A stretch of 64,000 nt of DNA from Paracoccus lutimaris (GCF_003337565.1 NZ_QPJL01000012.1:45399-109398); one strand, 5' to 3'. Counted from the first letter of the stretch, positions 1 to 11,586 are shown. Notes: generated by a model not told the origin, from the letters alone. A program made the numbers and translations.

Positions 1-94
1 GTACGCAAGTACTCACATCGCAGGTTACCCAGAACATGGAGACTCGCCGTCAAGGAGCAAGTAGCAGCGAAGTAATTCACGCATATTTGCGTAC
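1..94. repeat. Inverted repeat flanking the left edge, downstream of lepA
   Basis: The window opens with GTACGCAA (1-8), and its exact reverse complement TTGCGTAC lies at 87-94. The enclosed sequence is less GC-rich than the genes around it and holds no convincing gene or tRNA fold. It follows the lepA stop on the minus strand. A 78-nt loop is too long for a normal intrinsic terminator, so this could be the edge of a small repeat or the start of a larger structure outside the window. Confidence 0.3.
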
Positions 95-99
95 TCCCC

Positions 100-1899
<1,800 letters not shown>

Positions 1900-1962
1900 G
1901 GCCGGGCTATACAGGGGCTTTGGCGTTGCGGGAAGGGGGTTCGATACGGGCGTGCGATCACG

Positions 1963-2868
1963 TCACCGGACAGGGGTGAAACCGGCGGCGCGCAACTGGC
2001 GGCGGCGCAGCGCGGCCTCGCGCCACATGGTATAGCAGCCCGAGGCGACAATGACCGCCGCGCCCAGCAGGGTCATCAGGTCGGGACGCTCGTCAAAGAC
2101 GGCAAAGGCCAGCATCAGCGCGAAAACCAGCCGCACATAGCGATAGGGCGCAAGGGCCGAGGCCTCGGCCAGACGGGTGGCGGTGACCAGCAGCGCATAG
2201 CCGCCGACACCCACCGCCATGCAGGCAATGAACAGCCCCCATTGCCGCAGGTCGGGCATGACAAAGGACTGCCCCAGCACCCAGCCCATCACGCAGGAGG
2301 CGATCAGGATGGCAAGAAATGCCAGCGCCGCCAGCTGGTCGGAATGGATGCGGGCGGGAATGCGGCGGGTGGCGATGTCGCGCGCGGCCAGCCCGACCAC
2401 CGCCAGCACCGCCATCAGCGAGACCGGCTGGAACCCGGCCAGACCGGGACGGATGACCAGCAGTACGCCCAGAAAGCCCACGATGATCGCGCTCCAGCGG
2501 CGCCAGCCGACCGGCTCGCCCAGAAACAGCGCCGCACCCAGCACGATGGCCAAGGGCAGCGCCTGCATGATCGCCGAGGTCGATGACAGGTCGCTGAGCG
2601 CCAGCGCCACCACGATCCCGATCGAACCCACGACCTCGGCCATGCTGCGAAACAGCACCAGCGGATTGAGCAGGTCGCGGGTCAGGAAGCGCCCATCCTT
2701 GAGCCTCAGCATGGCGCCAAAGGCCAGAAAGCCCAAAAGGCCGATCATGCCCAGCACCTCGGCATAGGGCAGTTCGGCCGCCAGCAGCTTGATGAACATG
2801 TCCTCGAAGGCGAAAAGCACCATCGAGACGACCATGAGAATCGCACCACGGAAGTTTTCGGTGACCAT
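1963..2868 (-). CDS. DMT-superfamily (EamA) inner-membrane transporter
   Basis: This protein of about 301 residues has roughly ten hydrophobic segments arranged as two EamA halves, the drug/metabolite transporter layout. The substrate cannot be read from sequence; relatives export amino acids, metabolites or riboflavin-like compounds. I start it at the ATG at 2868 (MVTENFRGA), which has AGGA about ten bases upstream and leads directly into the first membrane helix. A longer open frame to 3063 would run through the divergent metal-binding gene and is unlikely. The C-terminus is rich in arginine, consistent with a cytoplasmic tail. Confidence 0.85.
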   Translation of the reverse strand: MVTENFRGAILMVVSMVLFAFEDMFIKLLAAELPYAEVLGMIGLLGFLAFGAMLRLKDGRFLTRDLLNPLVLFRSMAEVVGSIGIVVALALSDLSSTSAIMQALPLAIVLGAALFLGEPVGWRRWSAIIVGFLGVLLVIRPGLAGFQPVSLMAVLAVVGLAARDIATRRIPARIHSDQLAALAFLAILIASCVMGWVLGQSFVMPDLRQWGLFIACMAVGVGGYALLVTATRLAEASALAPYRYVRLVFALMLAFAVFDERPDLMTLLGAAVIVASGCYTMWREAALRRRQLRAAGFTPVR

Positions 2869-2958
2869 TGGCCGGATATCCTGCGGTTGGGGGGAATTGC
2901 GCCGGGCGCGGTATGGCGCGATCATAGGCGGGTTGCCAGCCAGACGAAAGGACAGGCG

Positions 2959-3144
2959 ATGAAATTTCACGTCGAGGACATGAGCTGCGGCCATTGCACC
3001 GCCGCCATTGAAAAAGCGGTGACCGAGGCCGGCGGCCGCGCCGCGACCGATCTGGCCAGCCACAGCGTCACCGTCGAGGGTCTGGACGCCGCCCGCGCCG
3101 AGCAGGTGATTCGCGATGCCGGCTATACGCCGCGCCCGGCGTGA
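2959..3144 (+). CDS. Small heavy-metal-associated (HMA) copper chaperone, CopZ-like
   Basis: The product is a 61-residue single HMA domain. The metal-binding loop MSCGHC near residues 8-13 supplies the two cysteines that bind Cu(I) in CopZ/Atx1-type chaperones, and the beta-alpha-beta fold continues to the C-terminal GYTPRPA. No P-type ATPase is adjacent, so its partner must be encoded elsewhere. The start at 2959 is chosen because the domain begins directly there (MKFHVED). It diverges from the exporter at 1963-2868 with 90 bp between the starts. Copper is the likely metal by family; the metal itself is inferred. Confidence 0.88.
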   Translation: MKFHVEDMSCGHCTAAIEKAVTEAGGRAATDLASHSVTVEGLDAARAEQVIRDAGYTPRPA

Positions 3145-3221
3145 CAGCCCGCAGGCGGCATATCTTGGGGCGAAATTCCGCCGCGCCGCGACCCGTGGTC
3201 ACCCGCCCGTGATTGAGCCGT

Positions 3222-3246
3222 GAGGAAGGTTCTGTTAACCTTCCTC
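3222..3246. repeat. Perfect 10-bp inverted repeat (hairpin)
   Basis: GAGGAAGGTT (3222-3231) and AACCTTCCTC (3237-3246) flank a 5-nt CTGTT loop. It lies between the HMA gene and the next plus-strand gene. There is no T-run after it, so it is at best a weak terminator; it could also be a protein-binding site. Confidence 0.5.
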
Positions 3247-3312
3247 GGATAAACGGGCGGATCAAAGAGGGCGCCCAGCCCCGGCCGCCAGGCAAGACCC
3301 GAGGAGACAGAC

Positions 3313-3618
3313 ATGATCAACCGCCTTATGATCGCCGCGGCAGCGGTGGTCCTGACCACGCCGCTTGCCGTCGCCGGACCTGTTGATTCCGCCTGCATGC
3401 GTTCGGATCGCGCGGCGGGCAGCCGCCAGCTTTGCGGCTGCATCCAGCAGGTCGCCGACATGACGCTGTCGCGTTCCGATCAGCGCCGCGCCGCGAAATT
3501 CTTTGACGATGCCGAGCGGGCGCAGGAAGTGCGCATGTCGAAAAGCGATTCCGACAATGCCTTCTGGGCGCGCTACAAGAATTTCGCCACCACCGCCGAA
3601 GCCTATTGCGCGAACTGA
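3313..3618 (+). CDS. Small secreted protein of unknown function
   Basis: This 101-residue protein has an N-terminal signal peptide: a basic start, the hydrophobic stretch LMIAAAAVVLTTPLAVA and a likely cleavage after AVA. The mature part has four cysteines, in SACMR, LCGCIQ and AYCAN, suggesting disulfides in the periplasm. It is probably a conserved alphaproteobacterial family, but I do not recognise a function. A GGAG-like ribosome site (gaggagacag) precedes the ATG. The sirtuin gene starts only 6 nt after its stop, so the two are probably cotranscribed. Confidence 0.75.
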   Translation: MINRLMIAAAAVVLTTPLAVAGPVDSACMRSDRAAGSRQLCGCIQQVADMTLSRSDQRRAAKFFDDAERAQEVRMSKSDSDNAFWARYKNFATTAEAYCAN

Positions 3619-3624
3619 AACCAG

Positions 3625-4305
3625 ATGCGGATCGCGGTGCTGACCGGAGCCGGCATTTCGGCTGAAAGCGGGATTCGGACATTCCGCGCCACCGACGGCT
3701 TGTGGGAAGAGCACCGGATCGAGGATGTCGCCACGCCCGCGGGCTTTCGCCGCGACCCGGTGCTGGTGCATCGCTTCTACAACATGCGCCGGGCGGATGC
3801 CGCCCGCGCCCGGCCCAATGCCGCGCATCGGGCGCTGGCGGCGCTGGCCCAACGGCATCAGGTCACGCTGATCACCCAGAATGTCGACGACCTGCATGAG
3901 CGCGGCGGCTCGCCCGAGGTGATCCACATGCATGGCAGCCTGCTCGGGGCGCTTTGCGCCGCTTGCGGGCATCGCTGGTCGGCGACGCTGGTCATGCGCT
4001 CGCTGGACCCCTGCCCCCGCTGCGGCAAGCCCGCGACCCGGCCCGACATCGTCTGGTTCGGCGAGATCCCCTATCACATGGAACGGATCTGGGCCGCTGT
4101 CGAAGAGGCCGAGATATTCGCCGCCATCGGCACCTCGGGTCAGGTCTATCCGGCGGCGGGTCTGGCGCAGCATGCGCATCGCAACGGCGCCAGAACCGTC
4201 GAACTGAACCTGGCCTCATCGGCCGTCAGCAGCGATTTCGACGAAATCCGCGCCGGGCCCGCGACCCAGCTGGTCCCGGCCTGGGTCGCCGAACTGACCG
4301 CCTGA
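3625..4305 (+). CDS. cobB: NAD-dependent protein deacylase (sirtuin, CobB class)
   Basis: At 226 residues this is a compact class III sirtuin. Visible motifs are the NAD-binding GAGISAESGIRTFR (residues 8-21), TQNVDDLHE near residue 90, the catalytic histidine in HMHGS, a zinc knuckle formed by CAAC and CPRC, and GTSGQVYPAAG near the C-terminus. FYNMRR at 51-56 carries the Tyr-x-x-Arg pair (Y52, R55) that in CobB/SIRT5 binds succinyl or malonyl lysine, so desuccinylase activity is likely as well as deacetylation. It is cytoplasmic and removes acyl groups from lysines using NAD. Confidence 0.95.
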   Translation: MRIAVLTGAGISAESGIRTFRATDGLWEEHRIEDVATPAGFRRDPVLVHRFYNMRRADAARARPNAAHRALAALAQRHQVTLITQNVDDLHERGGSPEVIHMHGSLLGALCAACGHRWSATLVMRSLDPCPRCGKPATRPDIVWFGEIPYHMERIWAAVEEAEIFAAIGTSGQVYPAAGLAQHAHRNGARTVELNLASSAVSSDFDEIRAGPATQLVPAWVAELTA

Positions 4306-4366
4306 ATGCAAGGCTCAGGCCCATCATGCACAGGAACCGGCCGGCGCCCTGCTCACGCCCCGTCGC

Positions 4367-4392
4367 CCCTTGCGTGGATTGCCGCGCAAGGG
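4367..4392 (+). terminator. Hairpin after cobB
   Basis: CCCTTGCG (4367-4374) pairs with CGCAAGGG (4385-4392) around a 10-nt loop, between the cobB stop and phnM. It lacks a T-tract, so termination strength is uncertain and read-through into phnM is possible. Confidence 0.4.
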
Positions 4393-4462
4393 TCAAGCCC
4401 CGGTCTTGACGGCGGACGCGCCGCCTGATCCCCTGCCCCAAGTTTCCAAGCCGGCCACAGAC

Positions 4463-5608
4463 ATGACCCAGACCATCCTTGCCAATGCGCAACTGATCCT
4501 GCCCGACCGCGTCACCCCCGGCGCAGTGGTGATCGAGAACGGGCTGATCGCCGAGATCCTGCCGGGCGCATCACTCCCGCCCGGGGCACTGGACATGCAG
4601 GGCGACTATCTCGCGCCGGGCATGGTCGAGCTGCATACCGACAATCTGGAACGCCACATGCGCCCGCGCCCGGGCGTGGACTGGCCCCATGCCAGCGCCA
4701 TTCTGGCCCATGACGCGGAACTGGCGGGCTGCGGCATCACCACGGTCTTTGACGCGATGCGCGTGGGGTCCATCCCCAGCGACGGGCCGGATGACGACTA
4801 CAAGAAATACGCCCGCCCGCTGGCGCATGAGCTGGCGGCGCTGCGGGCGCGCGGCGTGTTGCGGATCAGCCATCTGCTGCATCTGCGCGCCGAGGTCTGT
4901 TCGGAAACCCTGCTCGCCGAGCTGGACGAATTCGGCCCCGAGGATCGCGTCGGCATCGTCAGCCTGATGGATCACACGCCCGGCCAGCGCCAGTTCCGCG
5001 ACATCTCGAAGCTCGCGCAATATGTGCAGGGCAAATACAAGCTGGACGACGTGGCCTTTGCCGAACATGTCGCCCGGCTGCAGGCGCTGCGCGACCGCTT
5101 TGGCGACGCCCATGAGGCGGCGACGGTCGAGATCGCGCACCGGCTGGGCGCGGTGCTGGCCAGCCATGACGACACCACCCGCGACCATGTCGCGATCTCG
5201 GCCGGGCATGGCGTGCGGCTGGCCGAGTTCCCGACCACGCCTGAGGCCGCCCGCGCCTGCCACGATCACGGCATCATGGTGATGATGGGGGCACCGAACC
5301 TGATCCGCGGCGGCAGCCATTCGGGCAATGTCTCGGCCGCCGATCTGGCGCAAGACGGGCATCTGGATATCCTGTCCTCGGACTACGTGCCCGCCGGGCT
5401 GCTGGCCGGGGCGGCTATTCTGGCGCGGATCTGGGACGATCTGCCCCGCGCCATCGCCACGGTCAGCACCAATCCCGCCCGGGCGGCTGCGCTGGCGGAT
5501 CGCGGCCGCATCGCGCCGGGCCTGCGCGCCGACCTGATCCGGTTCCGGCTGATCGAGGACGCGACCCCCGTGCTGCGCGGCACTTGGGTCCGGGGCGAGC
5601 GGGTCTGA
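4463..5608 (+). CDS. phnM: Alpha-D-ribose 1-methylphosphonate 5-triphosphate diphosphatase (PhnM)
   Basis: This 381-residue amidohydrolase-superfamily protein has the PhnM signature VELHTDNLERH followed by PRPGVDWP near the N-terminus and metal-ligand histidines in LMDHTPGQRQ and ASHDDTT. In the C-P lyase pathway it removes pyrophosphate from ribose-methylphosphonate triphosphate before C-P bond cleavage. The start at 4463 (MTQTILAN) fits the family N-terminus; the open frame upstream is GC-rich leader. No other phn gene lies within several kilobases on either side, which is unusual because phnM normally sits with phnGHIJKL or phnN. Confidence 0.93.
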   Translation: MTQTILANAQLILPDRVTPGAVVIENGLIAEILPGASLPPGALDMQGDYLAPGMVELHTDNLERHMRPRPGVDWPHASAILAHDAELAGCGITTVFDAMRVGSIPSDGPDDDYKKYARPLAHELAALRARGVLRISHLLHLRAEVCSETLLAELDEFGPEDRVGIVSLMDHTPGQRQFRDISKLAQYVQGKYKLDDVAFAEHVARLQALRDRFGDAHEAATVEIAHRLGAVLASHDDTTRDHVAISAGHGVRLAEFPTTPEAARACHDHGIMVMMGAPNLIRGGSHSGNVSAADLAQDGHLDILSSDYVPAGLLAGAAILARIWDDLPRAIATVSTNPARAAALADRGRIAPGLRADLIRFRLIEDATPVLRGTWVRGERV

Positions 5609-5631
5609 CCCCTGCCAATCTGCCAATGAAC

Positions 5632-5660
5632 AAGGCCCGGTCCTGACGGTCCGGGCCTTT
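5632..5660. terminator. Bidirectional terminator between phnM and mtlK
   Basis: AAGGCCCGG (5632-5640) pairs with CCGGGCCTT (5651-5659), followed by TTCC on plus and preceded by AA on the opposite face. It lies between the convergent phnM and mtlK genes and could serve both strands. Confidence 0.7.
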
Positions 5661-5684
5661 CCATGTCATGACAGTGCAGCCGCC

Positions 5685-7121
5685 CTAGCCCAGATAGGCG
5701 CGGATGGTGGCGGCGGTGCCGTTTTTCCACACGTCGTTCAGCGTCTGGGTAAAGGCCGCGACGAACTCGGCATTGTCGGCCAGATCGCCATAGATCGCGC
5801 GCCGCTCCAGCCATGCGGCGGGTTGGGCGCGGGCCTCCTGGGCGACGCGGGTCAGGCGGTCCCAGTCGGGATCGTTCGGCTCGATCACCGCGCCATTCTC
5901 ATCGGTGCCGGCGCAATAGCGGCACCACAGCGCCGAGGCGAGGACCAGCCCCTTCGGCACCACGCCGCGCGCCAGATTGTCGCGGATCGAGGGGATGATG
6001 AACTTGGGCTGGCGGTTCGAGCCGTCAAGACACAGCCGCCGCTCGGTATCCGCGATCTCGGGGTTCGAAAAGCGGCCGATGATCAAGGTCTTGTAGGCAT
6101 CCAGATCGGTCCCCGGCACCGGCGGCACGATGGGCAGGATTTCCTCGGTTTCGATCTTGTCGAGGAAATCGCGGATCAGCGGCTCGGCCATGGCCTCATG
6201 GACATATTCGATGCCCATCAGCCCGCCCGGATAGGCGATGATCGCATGGCCACCGTTCAGGATGCGGATCTTCATCATCTCGAAGGCATGGACCTGATCC
6301 GAGAAGGTGACGCCCACCTTTTCCAGCGCCGGGCGGCCATTGGTGAACTTGTCCTCGACCACCCATTGGCGGAAGGGCTCGCAGGTCACCGGCACCGGAT
6401 CGTCGCCCAGACCAAAGCTGGCGGCCATGGCGCGCTCGCGCGGGCCGGTCGCCGGGGTGATGCGGTCGACCATGCCGTTCGGAAAGGCCACATTCGCCTG
6501 AATCCAGCCGGCCAGTTCGGGGTCAGAGAGCCGCGCCAGCCCGATCACTGCGTCATGGGTGACATGGCCGTTGCCCGGCAGATTGTCGCAGGACATGACC
6601 GTAAAGGGCGGAATGCCCGCTGCACGCCGCGCCTTCAGCGCCGCGACGATGGCGCCAAAGGCCGTGACCGGCGCGCCCGGATTGGCGCCGTCGGCGGCGA
6701 TATCGGGCGCGGCGGGGTCGAACTTGCCGGTGGCGGGGTTCACGAAATAGCCGCCCTCGGTGACGGTCAGGCTGACGATGCGGATCTGCGGATCCGTCAT
6801 CGCGGCGATCAGACTGGCATTGTCAGGCTCGACCGGCAGAAAGTCGATCATGGCACCGACGCGGCGACAGGTCTTGCCCTTGGGGTCCAGCTCGATGATC
6901 GTCGAAAGGCAGTCCTGCCCTTTCAGCGCATCGCGCATGCGGCTGTCGGGCGCGCGCACGCCGGCGCCAATGATCGCCCAGTCATGACTTTCGCCCAGAT
7001 TGAACAGGTCGTCCAGATAGACGGCCATATGGGCACGGTGGAAATTGCCCAGACCGATATGGACGATGCCCGGCTTGAGCTTGCTGCGGTCATAGCGGGG
7101 AAGTGCGATTTCTGCTGTCAT
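5685..7121 (-). CDS. mtlK: Mannitol 2-dehydrogenase (polyol-specific long-chain dehydrogenase)
   Basis: This 478-residue protein matches the normal size of the polyol-specific long-chain dehydrogenases. An N-terminal dinucleotide fold begins at GIVHIGLGNFHRAH, and the catalytic region K-x-R-x-LN-x-x-H is visible as KIRILNGGHAI. The enzyme oxidises D-mannitol to D-fructose with NAD; arabitol and sorbitol are possible side substrates. It is the last gene of the smoE-F-G-K-mtlK operon, as in Rhodobacter polyol operons. A separate sorbitol dehydrogenase (smoS) and a fructokinase are absent here, so this enzyme must do the only oxidation encoded locally. Confidence 0.92.
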   Translation of the reverse strand: MTAEIALPRYDRSKLKPGIVHIGLGNFHRAHMAVYLDDLFNLGESHDWAIIGAGVRAPDSRMRDALKGQDCLSTIIELDPKGKTCRRVGAMIDFLPVEPDNASLIAAMTDPQIRIVSLTVTEGGYFVNPATGKFDPAAPDIAADGANPGAPVTAFGAIVAALKARRAAGIPPFTVMSCDNLPGNGHVTHDAVIGLARLSDPELAGWIQANVAFPNGMVDRITPATGPRERAMAASFGLGDDPVPVTCEPFRQWVVEDKFTNGRPALEKVGVTFSDQVHAFEMMKIRILNGGHAIIAYPGGLMGIEYVHEAMAEPLIRDFLDKIETEEILPIVPPVPGTDLDAYKTLIIGRFSNPEIADTERRLCLDGSNRQPKFIIPSIRDNLARGVVPKGLVLASALWCRYCAGTDENGAVIEPNDPDWDRLTRVAQEARAQPAAWLERRAIYGDLADNAEFVAAFTQTLNDVWKNGTAATIRAYLG

Positions 7122-7220
7122 CTCTGCCCATCCGTTTCGCCTGCGGCGCCACGGCGCCCGGCGTCAATGCGTTTTTCGCGCCAAGGGGGGCTGCATAGCC
7201 GGTCCCGGTGGCAATGAGGA

Positions 7221-7282
7221 CGCGGGCCGGCGAAACGCCCGGCCCGCGCTGCAAGAAGAAACCGGGGCATCCCGTGCCCCGG
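7221..7282 (-). repeat. Two GC-rich hairpins between smoK and mtlK
   Basis: CGCGGGCCGG (7221-7230) pairs with CCGGCCCGCG (7239-7248), and CCGGGGCA (7262-7269) pairs with TGCCCCGG (7275-7282). Neither has a strong T-tract on the minus strand. They fill the 168-bp gap between smoK and mtlK and may attenuate mtlK or protect the upstream message from 3' decay. Confidence 0.55.
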
Positions 7283-7289
7283 CACAGGT

Positions 7290-8291
<1,002 letters not shown>

Positions 8292-8298
8292 GGTTACC

Positions 8299-9123
8299 TC
8301 ACTTAACCGCGCCGAAGGTCAGGCCGCGGACGAGTTGTTTCTGGCTGAACCAGCCGAGGATCAGGATCGGCCCGATGGCCAATGTGGATGCCGCCGAAAG
8401 CTTGGCCCAGAACAGGCCCTGCGGACTGCTGAACGAGGCGATGAAAGCCGAAAGCGGCGCCGCGTTCGTCGTCGTCAGCTGGATGGTCCAGAAGCTTTCG
8501 TTCCAGGCCAGAATGACGTTCAGAAGCAGGGTCGAGGCAATGCCGGGCACCGCCATGGGCGCCAGGATATGGACGATCTCCTCGCGCAGACCGGCGCCGT
8601 CCATGCGCGCGGCCTCGAGGATCTCGCCGGGGATCTCGCGGAAATAGGTATAGAGCATCCAGACCACGATCGGCAGGTTGATGAGCATCAGAAGGACCGT
8701 CAGGCCGATCCGGGTGTCCATCAGCCCGGTGCGCAGAAAGATCAGATAGATCGGCACCAGCACCGCGACCGCGGGCATCATCTTGGTGGACAGCATCCAC
8801 ATCAGGATGTCCTTGGTCCGCTTGGTGGGCGAGAAAGCCATCGCCCAGGCCGCCGGAATGGCCACGATCAGCGCAAGGATGGTCGAGCCGACCGACAGGA
8901 TGACCGAGTTCATGAACGGCTTGAAATAGTCGTTCTGCGACTGGACGGTCTGATAGCTTTCAAAGGTAAAGGACGGGATCAGGTTGAAGCCCTCGATCGC
9001 CTCCTGCTCGGTCTTCAGGCTGGTGATGATGGTGTAAAGGATCGGGAAAAAGATCACCAAAGCCACCGTCCAGGCGGCGATGGTGTAGCCGATCTTTGCG
9101 TTCTTTGAGACAGCGCGTGCCAT
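8299..9123 (-). CDS. smoG: Polyol ABC transporter permease (MalG type)
   Basis: This 274-residue permease has six predicted membrane helices and the binding-protein-dependent transport EAA loop, [21 protein letters not shown], of which EAARMDGAG is the core that docks onto the ATPase. The N-terminus [20 protein letters not shown] is the first helix. It pairs with SmoF to form the channel. GAGGAGAATG precedes the start, a good ribosome site. The gap to smoF upstream is 13 nt, so the two are cotranscribed. Confidence 0.92.
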   Translation of the reverse strand: MARAVSKNAKIGYTIAAWTVALVIFFPILYTIITSLKTEQEAIEGFNLIPSFTFESYQTVQSQNDYFKPFMNSVILSVGSTILALIVAIPAAWAMAFSPTKRTKDILMWMLSTKMMPAVAVLVPIYLIFLRTGLMDTRIGLTVLLMLINLPIVVWMLYTYFREIPGEILEAARMDGAGLREEIVHILAPMAVPGIASTLLLNVILAWNESFWTIQLTTTNAAPLSAFIASFSSPQGLFWAKLSAASTLAIGPILILGWFSQKQLVRGLTFGAVK

Positions 9124-9136
9124 CGTTACATTCTCC

Positions 9137-10006
9137 TCAATCCAGGTTCTTGCCGACGGCGCGCATCAGGAAGAAGGCGACGAAGTTCGCAAGGACGACC
9201 GCGATGATGCCCCCTGCCGCTGCCCCGCCGATGTCGAAGTTCAGACGCGCGGCGCGATAGATCAGGAAGGTCAGGTTGGTCGAGGCAAAGCCCGGACCGC
9301 CATTCGTGGTCACGAGGATTTCGGCATAGACGCCCAACAGGAAGATGGTCTGGATCAGGATCACCACGGTGATCGCGCGGGCCATATGCGGCAGCGTCAG
9401 ATAGATGAAGCGGCTATAGGCCGGGGCGCCGTCCATCTCGGCGGCCTCCATCTGCTCGCCGTCCAGGGACTGCAGGGCGGTCAGCAGGATCAGCGTGGCA
9501 AAGGGCAGCCATTGCCAGGCGACGATGACGATGATCGAGAACAGCGGATATTGCGCGAACCAGTCCACCGGATTGGCACCGAAGAATTTCGCGATATCGG
9601 CAAAGACCCCGTAGCTGGGGTGCATGATCATGTTCTTCCAGATCAGCGCCGCCACCGGCGGCATGACGAAGAAGGGCGAGATGACCAGAATGCGCACGAT
9701 CCCCTGCCCGAAGATCGGCTTGTCGATCAGCATGGCGATGGCGATACCACCGACGACGGTGATCGTCAGGACGCCCAGCACCAGAATGATGGTGTTCTTG
9801 ATCGACTCGAAAAAGGCCGGATCAGTATAGAAATACTGATAGTTGAAGAACCCGGCCCAACTGGTCTGGCCGGGGCTGAGCAGGTTGTAGTTCAGAAACG
9901 AATAATAGAGCGTCATTGCCAGCGGCACGAGCATCCAGACGAGCAGCAGGATGATTGCAGGTGCGCGCATCAGGCGGGCGAGGCTCTGGGTCTGGCGTGT
10001 GGCCAT
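9137..10006 (-). CDS. smoF: Polyol ABC transporter permease (MalF type)
   Basis: This 289-residue membrane protein has six helices and the EAA-loop motif EAAEMDGAPAYSRF near residue 190. It is the MalF/UgpA-like partner of SmoG. The start at 10006 has GGAGG seven bases upstream. It follows smoE after a 92-bp gap containing a hairpin that may lower permease expression relative to the binding protein. Specificity for mannitol, sorbitol or arabitol is inferred from the linked mtlK. Confidence 0.92.
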   Translation of the reverse strand: MATRQTQSLARLMRAPAIILLLVWMLVPLAMTLYYSFLNYNLLSPGQTSWAGFFNYQYFYTDPAFFESIKNTIILVLGVLTITVVGGIAIAMLIDKPIFGQGIVRILVISPFFVMPPVAALIWKNMIMHPSYGVFADIAKFFGANPVDWFAQYPLFSIIVIVAWQWLPFATLILLTALQSLDGEQMEAAEMDGAPAYSRFIYLTLPHMARAITVVILIQTIFLLGVYAEILVTTNGGPGFASTNLTFLIYRAARLNFDIGGAAAGGIIAVVLANFVAFFLMRAVGKNLD

Positions 10007-10055
10007 GGCGTCCTCCGACGTTGCGCGAATACGCTCGCGCTGTCCCCCTTAACAA

Positions 10056-10082
10056 GTGCCGCCCGGTATGCCCGGACGGCAC
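10056..10082 (-). repeat. Hairpin between smoE and smoF
   Basis: GTGCCGCCCGG (10056-10066) faces CCGGACGGCAC (10072-10082), pairing with one mismatch around a 5-nt loop. It is placed directly after the binding-protein gene, as malE-malF intergenic hairpins are, and probably stabilises the smoE transcript or reduces read-through. Confidence 0.55.
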
Positions 10083-10098
10083 GGCCCTGTTCGGGCTT

Positions 10099-11409
10099 TT
10101 ACTTGATATAGCCGGCGCGGGTCATTTCGCGCGTGGTATTGGCCTGCGCTGCCGCCAGCGCATCGTCAGCCGACATCTGCCCGGCAAGTGCTGCCGAGAA
10201 CTGCTGGCCGACCGCCGTGCCGATGCCCTGGAATTCCGGGATCGCCACGAACTGACCGCCGGTATAGGGAATGTCCTGCACCGAGGATTTCTGCGTATTC
10301 GCCGATTCGATCGCCGTCAGGGTCATGGCCGCAAAGGGCGCGGCCGCCTGATAGTCGGCATTCGCGTAAAGCGAGGTCCGCGTGCCCGGAGGGGCGGCGC
10401 GCCAGCCGTCCTTCGAGGCCACCAGATCTGTATAGCCCTTGGAGGTTGCCCAGGCGATGAAGGTCTTGGCTGCGTCCGGCGCATCCGACGAGGCCGGAAT
10501 GGCCAGCGACCAGGCCCAGAGCCAGTTGCCGTGGTTGTCCACGCCTTCCTTGTTGGGGAACTTCGCGAAGCCCACCTTGTCGGCCACGGTCGAGCTGGCC
10601 GGGTCGGTCACGAAGCTGGCGGCGACGGTGGCGTCGATCCACATGCCGCATTTGCCCTGCTGGAACAGCGACAGGTTTTCGTTGAAGCCGTTCGAGGACG
10701 CGCCGGGCGGCCCGTATTCGGTCATCATGGTCAGGTAGTCGGTCAGCGCCGCCTTCCATTCCGGGCTGTCGAATTGCGGCTTCCAGTCCATGTCGAACCA
10801 GCGCGCGCCATAGCTGTTGGCCATGGCCGTCAGGAAGGCCATGTTCTCGCCCCAGCCCGGCTTGCCGCGCAGGCACATGCCGTATTGTTCCTTGCTCTTG
10901 TCGGTCATCGCCTTGGCGGCGGCCATGATCTCGGTCCAGGTCGGCGCCTCCGAGATCTTGATGCCGGCGGCCTCGGCCAGATCGGTGCGATACATGATCA
11001 TCGCCGATTCGGCATAGAAGGGCGCCGCATAAAGCTTGTCGTCGACCGACAGCGCGCTCCGCACAGCGGGCAGCAGGTCATCTGCGGCATAGTCCTCGGG
11101 CATGCCGTCCAGCGGTACCAGCCATTCCTGCTTGGCCCAGATCGGCACCTCATAGGTGCCAATGGTCAGCACGTCATATTGACCGCCCTTGGTGGCGATG
11201 TCGGTGGTGACGCGCTCGCGCAGGATATTCTCCTCGAGCGTGACCCATTCGACATTGATGTCCGGATGCTTGGCCGAAAAGTCCTCGGCCAGCTTCTGCA
11301 TGCGGATCATGTCGCCATTGTTGACAGTCGCGATTGTGAGATCCTCGGCTTGCGCAGCGCAAGCGAATCCCACTGCCGTTGCGGTTAGCAACGTCACCTT
11401 CAGTCCCAT
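10099..11409 (-). CDS. smoE: Polyol ABC transporter periplasmic binding protein
   Basis: This 436-residue solute-binding protein of the extracellular family 1 type has a signal peptide (MGLKVTLLTATAVGFACAA, likely cut after AQA). The mature start EDLTIATVNNGDMIRMQKL is the first beta strand of the binding fold. It captures polyols in the periplasm and delivers them to SmoF/SmoG. GGGAGGAG lies six bases before the ATG. A LacI-type palindrome sits 22 nt upstream of the start codon, so the operon is probably repressed without polyol. No regulator gene is linked in the window. Confidence 0.92.
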   Translation of the reverse strand: MGLKVTLLTATAVGFACAAQAEDLTIATVNNGDMIRMQKLAEDFSAKHPDINVEWVTLEENILRERVTTDIATKGGQYDVLTIGTYEVPIWAKQEWLVPLDGMPEDYAADDLLPAVRSALSVDDKLYAAPFYAESAMIMYRTDLAEAAGIKISEAPTWTEIMAAAKAMTDKSKEQYGMCLRGKPGWGENMAFLTAMANSYGARWFDMDWKPQFDSPEWKAALTDYLTMMTEYGPPGASSNGFNENLSLFQQGKCGMWIDATVAASFVTDPASSTVADKVGFAKFPNKEGVDNHGNWLWAWSLAIPASSDAPDAAKTFIAWATSKGYTDLVASKDGWRAAPPGTRTSLYANADYQAAAPFAAMTLTAIESANTQKSSVQDIPYTGGQFVAIPEFQGIGTAVGQQFSAALAGQMSADDALAAAQANTTREMTRAGYIK

Positions 11410-11431
11410 CCGAACTCCTCCCTCGGTGTAC

Positions 11432-11445
11432 TGTTTACGCTAACA
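11432..11445. promoter_or_regulatory. LacI-type operator in front of smoE
   Basis: TGTTTACGCTAACA, read on minus as TGTTAGCGTAAACA, has CG at its centre and near-symmetric arms, close to the TGTTAGCGCTAACA pattern typical of LacI-family repressors. It lies 22 nt upstream of the smoE ATG, where a bound protein would block transcription start. A related site occurs upstream of glgP. The binding protein is not identified. Confidence 0.5.
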
Positions 11446-11563
11446 GGCTACGTCTGACCCTCTGGCCAGTCAATCAAGTTTGCGACGCTTTTGTGGCAGA
11501 AATAAGTCATGCAAAGGTCTGGTCGGGCTTTCACCGGGCAAGCGCGAGCGCGGAAATGCGAAA

Positions 11564-11586
11564 CGCCCGGCCAAAACGGCCGGGCG
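11564..11586 (-). terminator. Terminator at the end of the glycogen operon
   Basis: CGCCCGGCC (11564-11572) pairs perfectly with GGCCGGGCG (11578-11586) around AAAAC. It lies 39 nt beyond the pgm stop. The minus-strand tail is short (TTT), while a run of T precedes it, so it can work on minus but may be leaky. Confidence 0.65.
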
